64,000 nt of DNA from Cylindrodendrum hubeiense (Eukaryota > Ascomycota > Sordariomycetes > Hypocreales > Nectriaceae): the NCBI GenBank assembly GCA_014621425.1, contig JAANBB010000163.1, forward strand, positions 1-64,000, given 5' to 3'. The notes under the pieces are model-generated. The model had not been told where the DNA came from. It did no database searches and saw only the letters and a program-made list of their open reading frames with translations. The translations under genes were made by a program, and so were the position numbers. Positions 12,313-22,580 of the stretch are shown piece after piece; within the stretch, counting starts at the first letter, position 1, and every line of letters starts with the position of its first letter.

Positions 12313-12807
12313 AAGCCCAATCACCCCGGCTCCGGAAAAAGAGAGGAGCTTAATGTCTATCTATCGATGAACGCATGCCGGGCATCCACCGCCTCTCCTT
12401 AATGAAATACCCCCCTGATATGAGCGTTTCACGATACTTCGGTTTTGTTTTGGTTGGGCGTGCTATTATTACTATTTTACGGTAACTTATCACTGCGACT
12501 GCACGTTCTGCTGCTATCAGGCGGCTTGCGAGCAAGAGACAGAGATACCATACCACACGGCGGGACGCAGCACAGGGATACGATGGAGCATGGAAGAGGA
12601 AGTCAGCCAGCGCGGCGTTTGGGCGGGACCGCTCGCATTTGAAGCGGGCGCAATACATAGAGGGATATATACGAACCTTATTAGGCTGCATAAATGGATA
12701 ATGCTGGTGTCGTTGGTAGGCGATATTGGTGTTTTGCGGGCATGCGTTTACACTGACCTGATCTGACTGCTACCCCTGAACTTTTCCAGTGACTGTGAAA
12801 TAAGCAT
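12313..12807. other. Convergent 3' region
   Basis: About 0.5 kb lies between the 3' ends of the rightward Zn2Cys6 gene and the leftward SPO22 gene. It is AT-richer than the flanking genes and should hold both 3' untranslated regions. I see no gene in it. Confidence 0.6.
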
Positions 12808-15800
12808 TTAGTGCGTGTCATTGCCAAACCTCAGCTTGACGACCCTCTCCTGAAGCACATTGCGCATATCGCCTCCATCATTCATATACTCTGCCATGTC
12901 GAGCGCCTTGAGAGCCCATTGATGGCACAGAGCCTCGTCGCCCCGCGCCAGTATATCGATAGCGTGGTTGAATGTGGTGGCGACAATCCAGTCGAGCTCG
13001 TCTCCAGGAAATGGGGTTTGCATCTGCGTTTGATGAGTTAGTACGAACCGGGAAACCTAATGAGTTCAGCGGGTTGGGGGCGGAATACCTGGCTTCCCTC
13101 GCGGGCGATTTGGAGGGCTTGGTCTACCACCTGCAACGCTAAGTTGTCGTCCAGGGGTAAGATAGCTTGAAACATGCAGCGAACATATTTTGCGAGCCTC
13201 TGGTTATCAAAATTCTCGAGCTCAAATATTTGGTTGATGATAATACGCATTGTCACATAAAGTACTGTGACGGGAGTCAATAAAACCGATCTTTGATTAT
13301 CTTGTGCCAGGCAGGACCTTACCTTTCCCCGGAGCCGGGCTTCTCAGTAAGCAGTCTCCCATGGCTTTATACATCGACTCGTCCTTGCAGATGGTCGCTT
13401 TTCTCACGATCTGACTCAGTTCGTCCCAGCCCTTGAGGCAAATCGCACCTTCAAAATCAAACACGAACAGTGTCGACAGCTTGGTCACCATGTCTCCCAT
13501 TACGGGTGCATCGCCTGAATCAGACTCTTTTTGAGAGAGGCTGTCGAAAATCTTGCCGAAGGATGCGATGTGCTGCCTCATCTCCACATAGCGCTGAAGT
13601 TGCTCCTCCACTTTGTCTTCTGTCCGAGCTTGCGATACTAGGGCTGCAGATATGACAAAGTGGCACCGCATTGCCATGAATTGGATATCGGGTATTTCCT
13701 TCGACGAAACGTCTTGAGGAAAACATTCAATGAATGTGAGGCATGAGCTGAAGATACGAACCAGATACCACAGCCCCTAGACGTGGCATTTCGTGACACC
13801 AATGTTGTAGGCATTCTTTCGAAACCACTCCAACTCAGGTACCGTAAAGACTTTGTTACTATCCCCGTCCCTCGTATCTAATCTCGAATTTTCAGCAGCT
13901 AGTCCTGTTAGTCAATACCAAATCGTCTAGTAGAGCACGAACCTTTCTCAAAGATGTTGCATGTGTCTTCGGCAAGTTTAAGGTCCTGGTTCGGGGCCTC
14001 CCCTTCTTGACTCTCAATCAAGTGAATCAGTCGGATTGTGCATCTCAGGATAGAGGGAAAGTGTGACCTCGAAGATTTTCCCGAGTCGCACTTCTCCACT
14101 ACGGCTTTCAGGGCAGCCAAAGTACATAACCTGTCCCCGACTTGTTGTGCCTCTCTGACACAGGCATACAGGATATCTTGGCTCTTTTCCTTGTCAGATG
14201 ATCTGCTCAGATGCTCAATACTCTGGCAGCCCAGTTCATGATCCCAGCCCGCGAGTGAGGCCTTGAACATCAGATACCTTGTTAGGGGGTCCTCTTGTAC
14301 AGCTGGTGACATGTCATCGAAAGCCGATCGGGCGGTATCAATGTCGTTGCAGGCTATTGCGCATATAATGAGTTTCCTGCCAAATTTTCCTTTGTTTGCC
14401 TCGCCGCCATTTGAGAAGACTGGGTGCAGCGCAGCTCGACACCAAAGCCCTGCTACTTGGAACTCCTTTTTCGTGTAGAGTGCATCGAGTTTCTTCCATA
14501 TAAGCTTTTTAGGTCAGTAGAGATATCCGAAGATACATGTTCTGACATACCGACTGGGCAGCGATAGCGACATCTGCGTTCAGTGAAGTACTAGGCCCTT
14601 GTGGGATCCGCGCAATAAGAGTCATCAAATCAGTAGCAGCGGTGGGAGATTCAGGTTCCATCGTGCTCATCCACACACGACGAATAACAGCCTTTCCAAT
14701 CCAATCTGGCTTCCCTGCTGGTAACAATCTTGTCAGCAACAGTTCATCCAGCAAGCCTATGGTGAGCCGGGAACTCCTGTCGTGCAACTCCTTGATGTTG
14801 TGAAGCAGAAACCCGAGAACTGCGTCCGACAAGTCAATGGTCCGGATCATCCGCCTCAGGATGCTTGTACAAGCATCTATGTCAAATACTTCGCTTGGTG
14901 ACTTCTGAAGAATTTCTAGTTTCCAGTGCAAGACGACCGGTTTGTCTCCAATTTCGGACTCCACGTACGCCACCAAGTCATCGGCTTCCCGGAGATGCTC
15001 TGGGGATCCGATGGCAAGGAGCACTTGAACGAGGTGGTGACATATGGCTAGTCGCAGTTCCAATCCTTCAGCGGAGAGGCGTTCCAACTCCTGGCCGTTA
15101 ATCAGCTCGTATGCCCGACGGAGCCATTTCAGCGCCATTGGGTAATCGCCTTTTGAGGAGAGGTCGCTTCCGATGTGTCGCAGAGTATCTGCCATGTGCT
15201 CAGCAGATGCAGCATCGAGATGGTGTCGAAGGCCTTCCGCTTTGCTGTACATGTGCTCTGCTACGTCGAGTCGTTCCTCTTTCCACGACTGTCAAGCTGT
15301 CAGCAGCATTCATGAAAGACAGATCCAATCATACCAGAGCCGTACGCATCGTCAGATACTCAGCTTCAAACCTCCTCTTTAGTCCAGGGTCATCGTGAGA
15401 ATTCCCGTCTATCAGCTTTAATCGCTCAATGTAGTCCGCGACCTTGTGCAACGCCAGCCGTGCCCCATCCGAATCAGACACTTCGATGCAGAGCCTTCCA
15501 ACCGTCAATGCCAAATGCATCAGATACACAACCTCCTCTTCGTCGTCCCTTTTCCTCTTCCCTTGGTGGATCTCTCGCGCTAGCGCATGAATCAGGAAGG
15601 CAAAGATCCTCGTTCTTACCAACAGCTTCGCCCTCTCCCCGGACACTGAGCCATCGTCTTTCTTTCTCCTTTCCTTGATGCATTCATTCCACAGCTTTCT
15701 TCCGCAGTCTTTAAGAGATTTCACGGTCTCAGAGGGGAGGGTGGTAGTCTTCGGTGGTAAAGCATTGGCCGTGTGGATGTTGTGGTTGAGATCGGCAAGG

Positions 15801-15975
15801 AGAGCCTCGATGGAGGAAGAATCGCGGGAGTTGGTCAATACCGAGAGAAGGTCCTGGGCAAAGTCTTTCACATCTTTCATCAGCGGAAATGGAAGCCTGG
15901 GAGAAGAGAAAGCCAACCTAATATGGCACTGATCTTTCTGTCACGTCCCGCGGCAACTGGGTCAGCGGGCGCCAT
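12808..15975 (-). CDS. SPO22: SPO22/ZIP4-like meiotic protein with an apparent in-frame stop
   Basis: Seven exons can be joined: 15975-15918, 15873-15335, 15288-14551, 14504-13943, 13904-13323, 13264-13089 and 13023-12808. The total is 957 codons. The protein is helical and TPR-like throughout, with SPO22/ZIP4 features: an N-terminal DVKDFAQDLLSVL, the segment YSKAEGLRHHLDAASAEHMA, and the C-terminal FPGDELDWIVATTFNHAID. The family scaffolds the synapsis initiation complex and promotes crossovers in meiosis. An in-frame TAG lies at 13779-13777 (codon 675), between the conserved ELEWFRKNAYNIG and the continuing MRCHFVISAALVS in the same frame. A tryptophan codon with one changed base would explain it. 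A 66-nt phase-0 intron ending at this TAG is possible but would delete the conserved block. The first intron (44 nt, donor GTTGGC) is the weakest; a start at 15916 is the alternative. Confidence 0.82.
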
Positions 15976-16435
15976 TCTGCGTGCAAGATGATGGAGAAAC
16001 TGTTCTGTGCATTGGGTAGGTGTGGCATGTCATGGTAGAATTACAAGCTGGGACTGGGTGCTGATGTGTGTGGTGTTGGTGTTTGGCGACGAGGAACAGG
16101 CACCTGGACGGCCAGCTGCATTAAACTGGCAGGAGCGACATCACCCACGCCTTCTTCCGGACCACGACCCGAAGACACCGAGCGAATACCATAAATACTG
16201 CAATGACAAGGACAAATGCTGATGGTGTTAAGACAGGCTGTGCTATCTAGCCTCTCTTGGACAATATGTACGCATGCTAATCCGCGCATATCCTTGCGCC
16301 CCAAAAGAATCCCGTGCTCTTCCGCTTGTCGCAATGCTAATCAATAGCCACCCGATGTCGGTTCTTGAATCCTGCCCCGCGTGTACTGTAGGGGCCATAT
16401 ATACCAAATTCTCTTGCGAGAAGTTATCCTCGTCC
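15976..16435. other. Intergenic region upstream of SPO22
   Basis: About 0.46 kb separates the SPO22 start from the 3' end of the next leftward gene. It should contain the SPO22 promoter and the 3' untranslated region of the regulator. No gene or repeat is evident. Confidence 0.6.
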
Positions 16436-18923
16436 TCACTGTGGAGGTGGGTCATGCGGTAAGAAGTTGCCCACGATCAAGGCCGGCCTAGGTAACAGAC
16501 AAGTCAGCGGTGGTTCTGGCAACTCGTAATGGAGAGGCCGCATGGAACTTACAGTTTATGATCGTCCCGTCGAATCATAAAGGAGAAGCAGCATTTCACA
16601 ATCGGATGGTTCGATGATGCGCTGGGGTTCTTGAGCGAGCACGCTGTCAAGAGGGTCTCGTGAGCCGGGTCGAAGGCAATCGTGCCAAACTCCTCCCAGT
16701 ACCGGACCATCGACTCTTCTGTGAGAATCTCGTGCAATGCAATCTTGCCCTGTCGTCAAAAAAAGAGTCAGCAAGTCTCAACCAAGAACGGCTAGCCCTT
16801 GTCCCCAGGATGAGGAGCCTCAAGGGAGCCAAGGCGGCGGGGGCGGGGACAACCCACATCTCTCAGTTTATCCACCGACACGCCAATCAACTCGGCCATC
16901 TCCTTGTTACCCCGGAAGATCTCTCCAGTTCTCCGCCAGCAGCACGCCGGCACGGCCATGCTTGCAAAGACACGGTCGTAGTCCATGAGCTGCTTCTCGA
17001 ACCACATCTCAACGTATACCAGCTCCATGTCCGTCAAGCCCTGCGCCTTTTCTCGGAACTTGGGGCGGAACTGGTTAATAGTGCGCAGAATCTTCTGCTT
17101 AGACGACGGCGCGATGTGGCTATCCAGATAGGTGCCCAGACGGGCATAGCCCTTGATGTAGTTGAAGGGCTTGAGGAGGCCGGCGTCATACTTGGCCTTG
17201 AGGACGCGCGCCATACGCTCCTCGGGTGTGTCGTTGCCCGAGGGGTCGGCGGCTTGGAGGTAGTACTCGCGGGCCTTGTCGGCAGGCACCACACTCCCCG
17301 GCCTCGCTATGTTCTTGCCATCGAGGTTCGGCGGGGGCAGCATCGGTCCCCCTGACATATTTGCCGGGTTTACGCCCCCGGGCTGCAGCGAGTTGTTGTT
17401 ACTGAAGGTGGGTAGCATCTCTGACTGGCTCGACCGTCTGAATGCCGGGCTCTGCTGATCATCGGACGGCACTCCGCCGTCATCTAGTAAGCTAGTATGG
17501 AGGAAGTCGTTGAGTAGACTAAACTCGTGAGTGACCTCGGGCGCGATCATGTAGTTGGGGTGGTAGCTGTGCATATCATGGAAGTGGTTCTGTGCCGTCA
17601 TCCATGCATCTTGGAAGCCAGCGACTAAGTGGCGTGTCAGTCGATATGGTCAAGGTCAACAAGTCGGTGACGGCCGCTCCCGTTCTCCGCAGTGGGTTAA
17701 AATTCAAAACAAGCAAAAAAACAGGCCGGCCCCCCCTAGGGAGGGCCCGGCAGGACAAAGGGTGCTCGAGACGTACATTGATTCGCATTGTTGTTACCGT
17801 TGTTCAACGTATTTCCCTGCAGGCCGGAGACGGGCCCCGGTTGCACAAGGGGCAGCGTGTTGCTTTGTCCCAACACGCCCCCAGCACCAGCAGCGAACCC
17901 TGACTTGCGTCTGGTCCCATCAAAGTTTGGGGGTGGGCCCATAGTGCTGGAGATGGAGCTGCGGGCCATATCGGACTGGGCGTCAGACTCGTCGACGACC
18001 GAGGAGCTCTGTATGCTCTTGGCCTTTTTTGAGTCGGCATCGCGGGGCTCGTCGTGGCAGAGGTGCCCGATGTTGCGTTTGATACATCTCGTACATGGCC
18101 TCTCCTGTTTACACCGTCAGCGCATGGCTTTTCAAGGGGGGATTGCGAGCACGCCCTCCCGTCTCCGCAAACACCACCACCAGACAATAGAGGCGGCGCC
18201 CACGGAGACGAGCAAGTCGTCCCAGATCATACATACGAGATCGCAAGTCATGTGCTAACCGTGCACAAGAAACAGCCCGTCAGCCACGCCTCTCAAGGAC
18301 TCGATGCAAATACAAGCAAAGGGAAAAGGGGGAAGGAAAGCCCGCAGGCGCTGTGTCGCCTCACGAAGGCACAGGACAAATAGTCGAGCGCCTCGGAGCG
18401 CCCAGGCACGTCGGCCGGGGCCAATTGCGCCTGCGCATCTTCATCCGGTGTTGACTTACAGATCGTCGGCAATATACACAAGCTGTAGGAGCGCAAGCGC
18501 CCCGGTAACGTCAGCCCAAGTTCGTTTCTCGATTAAACATGCCCCTGCCGCGCTCTCGGCGTCGGGCCCGCGGGAGTCGGGGCTCAATGGGTTGCGATGT
18601 GGTTGCCGTCGCTCTTCAGCCGCAACCACACACGGGCAACACCACAGAAGACCGCAACTCGGGCTTGGCCTGGGCCGCGAGCGCGGCTCGCAGGAGCAGT
18701 CGCGGGGACTCTGGAGAGCCGGGGGAAAGCCCAGTCTGGAGGAATGCGTACCGTGGTTCACCTTGCGTCTCTTCTTGGGGCTCTTGTGGGCGTTGGCGAT
18801 GGCGGGCGCGACATCAGCGCCGGCGGAGAGCTTGTCGCGGTCCTTCCCCTTGCCGTCTTCCGCTTTAACTCGCTCGCCCGCCTTGCCGTTCTTGCCCATG
18901 GCCGCGGGGTTCCGGTCGGTCAT
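16436..18923 (-). CDS. Gluconeogenesis-type Zn2Cys6/PAS regulator (AcuK/AcuM, Ert1/Rds2 class)
   Basis: Seven exons give 518 residues: 18923-18752, 18482-18460, 18254-18237, 18104-17777, 17624-16858, 16749-16553 and 16487-16436. A lysine-rich N-terminus ending KSPKKRRKVNH leads directly to the zinc cluster ACVYCRRSHMTCDLERPCTR, then CIKRNIGHLC, with all six cysteines present. The cluster is assembled from four exons, two of them only 23 and 18 nt long. The C-terminal half carries the conserved GLLKPFNYIKGYARLGTYLD block and a PAS-like region (VPACCWRRTGEIFRGNKEMA, SFMIRRDDHKLPALIVGNFL). AcuK/AcuM proteins activate phosphoenolpyruvate carboxykinase and fructose-1,6-bisphosphatase genes on gluconeogenic carbon. 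The CVYCRRSHMTC cluster suggests the AcuM/Rds2 side rather than AcuK/Ert1, but I hold that assignment loosely. Introns 1-5 (108-269 nt) are long for this window. Confidence 0.88.
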
Positions 18924-19560
18924 GTTGTCCTATGCTTCCATTGGGTCTCTGGGTTACGCAATGGGGCGTCGGGTTCGCAGATCATTTGCGGCTTGTTGCA
19001 GTGTTGGGGGTGAAGTCTACGGCTCAGGCGAGCAATCAACATCCATCCGCGGGTCGGGTGTCGGTTGCAATTGCGGTCCGTGGGCTGCGAGCACATGCGC
19101 GGCTGGGGCCGCTCTCGTTTTTGTCGTCGGGCGTCGTTTGCGCGTGACGGGGGCCCGCGGGGGAGGGAAGCGATCGACGGGGTTCGGCTGTGCGAAGGTC
19201 GACGAGGAGAATTGAGGCCGCAGCAGGGGCGGCGGGCTGGCGGCGAGAGGGGGAGTCAGGAGGTAACAAGGCAAAGACGTCAGAGCCTTGGGCGAGCTCG
19301 GGGAGAAGCAAAAGTATGGTCGAGGACCCGGACGGTGAAGTTTGACCTGACCTGGGGCCGGAATGGGCTGGGCCTGATTGACCACTGTGGGGGGGCGGCA
19401 CCGCACGAGAGAGACGAGGGACGGAGGGGGAGTGAGTGGGTTGGTGCAGTTCCCAAGCACCAAGTGGAGTGGAGTAGGACCGTCAACGCCGCGGGAGCAG
19501 TAGCAGTAGCAGTAGAGAGTGTCGAGCAGCGCGCTGTAGCTAGTCGTGGAGCGTCCGCAG

Positions 19561-19602
19561 CGAGACGGGCGAGACGGGCGAAACAGGCGAGATGGGCGAG
19601 AC
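19561..19602. repeat. GAGACGGGC tandem repeat
   Basis: About four to five imperfect copies of a 9-10 nt unit (CGAGACGGG, CGAAACAGG, CGAGATGGG) occur head to tail. The unit is purine-rich on the plus strand. Confidence 0.75.
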
Positions 19603-21463
19603 ACCTAGGCGGAAAGGCGCTGGACCGGGTAGCTGGCTATTCCCCCGTCTGATGGCATCATGGGCATTGACCACAGCCATCTGGCCAGACCTGAGACCAG
19701 ACCAGATGACGTCTCTGCAGAGGAGTCCCCTTCCAGCATCCCAGCACAGTCCTGTACCATTGTACGTACAGCATTTTCTGCAAGGATGGGGGCGCTTTGA
19801 CGGGAGACCAGCCAGCGGCACCCAGGCCACTCAGTCACTGGGGGGTCACTGGGGCAGTCGAGGCTACAGCACCAAACAGCGCTACCTACCTAGAGAGTGA
19901 GCCGCTACAGCAGGTTGGTGGCTGATTGCCGATGGCTGATGGCTGATGGCGGGGCGGGGCGGAGAGGGAAGCCCAGAGAAGCCTGCTCACCTTGCGCCCA
20001 CAACCCTCCCCCGCCAGTGCGCCCGGGAGCAGTGCCCCTCCAAGGCCCTGTAAATCGCATGTTCGTTAGCCTGGAAGGCTGGCGTTCCGGGCTGACGTTC
20101 CAGGCGGCCTCAGTCCATTATACATGCCTCAAACATCCACCCACGAGGGCACGCGTCGGCGCTGCATGGAGTTTTGGTCCCCGGCATTTGGCATTTACGA
20201 TAAGCTTACCAAAGTACTCCCAGGGACGTCTCTCAAGGCGTCACCGGCGTCCCCACCTGCCTTCTTCTTCTGGGCTGTGCGCGGCGCAGAAATCAGATTC
20301 GCACAGCACGCCTTACATAACCACTCGTCGCCCAACCCCGGCTTCTCGTCCATACAGTGCGAACCCGCTCGCGTCCGGCACAGTACCCCGGATGGCATCG
20401 ATCGATCAAGCAAACCGCCTGCAGGGTGCACGGAAACACACCACCGCACCACACGCACCACTTTTCCCGAAGCCCGCGACGCAGGAAGCAAACCCGCGCG
20501 CAGCCCGGCTTCTGCTCAGCCTGTTCCCCGAATCGGAGCCGAGCGGGAAAAAAGGAACGAGCCATGCGCAAAAGAAAGCAAAGGGCTGGGAAACTTCTCC
20601 AGAAGAAGGGATCAGGGAATAAAAATGAACATAGTCCAGGAAAAACACTGCGGGGGCCGCGAGATAGCCGAAGCAGCGGCGGAAGCGAAAATCTGCTGAC
20701 GCCCCAGGTTTCCGATTCGTCATTGGCGGCGTCAGGCCATTCTGGACGGTATTTGCGCGCGCTGGGGATTCTGGCATGATTTTTTCTTGTCCCATTTTCC
20801 CATGCTCGCTGATGGACTATATGGGGCCTGGTACGATTTCTGTTGCATGTTGTTGCAATGTCCACAGCTCAGACCAGAGATACAGACGGACGAGTCAAGC
20901 GACGGGCGACAGGCGAGTCAAGCGACGCGCAGGAGGAATACGATGATGGCATGGAGCCGTACCATTTTGCCCATTTCGTCTTTTTACCACAAACAGTGGC
21001 TAGGCAGGTACCTAGAGGTAGGGAACACGGCTCCGGAACAGTGGCCCGTACAGTATGAGCTACTTCCGACGACGACACCCAGGCCGCAGCGGGCCTCGCG
21101 CTCTGCGCCTTACCCAAGCGGGCAATGCCTCACCTGGGCAGCCAACCTAATCCAACCCACGACGAAGAAGGCCGTTCTTGGGCCTCGTCCGCCTCCTCGC
21201 CCGCCTCCTCGCCTCTCACCATTGCCAGAACTCTTCACCGCTCCAAGACACCGGACGAGGTCACACCCCCCCTCTCCTCTCCCCCTCGCCATTTTCGGCT
21301 TCTCCCAGAGCCCGTCCCGGGCGCCGGCTATGCGCGGCTATGGTCACGCGCCGCCTCTCACAATTTGCCTTTGACTTCACATGTACTGGGCCAAGTAGTG
21401 CAATTAGCATGTCGCGTCGCTGGCCCGGTGCCTGAATGATCATCAACCCTCTCCACACCCTTG

Positions 21464-21515
21464 CAATCCATCCACCAATCCATCCGCCAATCCTTCCACC
21501 AATCCATCCACCATT
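21464..21515. repeat. CAATCCATCCAC tandem repeat
   Basis: Four imperfect copies of a 12-nt unit (CAATCCATCCAC, CAATCCATCCGC, CAATCCTTCCAC, CAATCCATCCAC) occur in tandem. No coding role is apparent. Confidence 0.8.
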
Positions 21516-22580
21516 CAAGCCCTCCTCAAACGGTCTGGGGCATTTGCTTTTGCACGCCCTCCATAGGCCGTCGCCGCCTGCAAAGCGCACACCCACACCC
21601 GCTTACAGACAGACACAAGCTACGCCCGCTGGCCCGATGCCATGCAAGACATCCATCCCATTCTGACAATGGCATGGCCCGCCTGCCGAGAGGCGCTCCT
21701 CCCAACGGCAAAAGCATTGTTCTTCAGGCCACTCCATAATTAATCCCGCCAGAGGGAGGCATCGCATCGGCCGACCTCTGCGCAGCCCCAACATATGCCT
21801 ACATCTGCCGATCTTGGTGATACTGACCTGGACCTGGACGCCAGCCTGCTTGCTCTGTGCACGCACCCACGCGCAGCCTGCAATCGGCAAATCTGCAAAT
21901 CTGCAACCGCCTCTTCTAATTCCTGCGCCTGCATGCTGGGTACCGCGCCGGGAAGGCTGGATGAGTGGCCAAGTGGAACATGGACCAGACCGTAAAACGA
22001 CGCAATCAACGCCTACCGACGCCTGCTGGCCGCGCATGCTTTCCCACCGACTCCAAGATGCAGACTCAACGATGCATGTTGGTCGTTGTCCCTTTACGTC
22101 CGGTGACTAGAACCCGCCCAGTAAGACCCGCCGACGCTGATGCACAATTCCAATCCACCTACGTACTTGATTCACACGTAAACTGCGTCCCCAGGCAGAC
22201 ACACACTATAATTACCCACACGACACTTACATGAATCGTCATCATCAACAATATATGCAGCACATGCTTTCTTTTTCCCTTTGTTTGTTATGCCCTGCTG
22301 GGCTGTCGTCGGGACATTGTCGCGCCGATACAGTATCGTCAGATGCACTCCGTATTCCGGCCTTCAATGCCCGTGACCTTGCATTCATTCATTCCTACAT
22401 GCATCCCTCCCTCCAAAAAAGTAAACAACCTGCCCTACGTAGAAATAAACCCTTGACCCATGAAACCGAACCGTTGATCTGACCTTGTCCTGATTGGGTC
22501 AGACCGAGATGTCACACATGCTACTCCTCCCCCGCACTCTCAACTACCGTCCATCGCTCCGAGCTTCACACCACTTCCCA

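Larger units (their letters stand above)
18924..22580. other. Gene-free 3.7 kb upstream of the gluconeogenesis-type regulator
   Basis: The region lies between the start of the leftward regulator and the 3' end of the leftward xanthine dehydrogenase gene. I recognise no protein or RNA gene; open frames across 18.9-21.4 kb are low-complexity. It includes a GAGACGGGC tandem tract, a GCAGTA tract near 19497-19515 and a CCATCCACCAAT tract near 21.5 kb. It is probably a long promoter and leader. Confidence 0.5.

Noticed and set aside
16660..17355. Plus-strand open frame of 231 codons
   Set aside because: It is antisense to the conserved GLLKPFNYIKGYARLG block of the regulator and is a mirror frame.
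18304..19215. Plus-strand open frame of 303 codons
   Set aside because: It overlaps, antisense, the first exons and long introns of the Zn2Cys6/PAS regulator and has low-complexity Ser/Arg/Gly composition with no domain.
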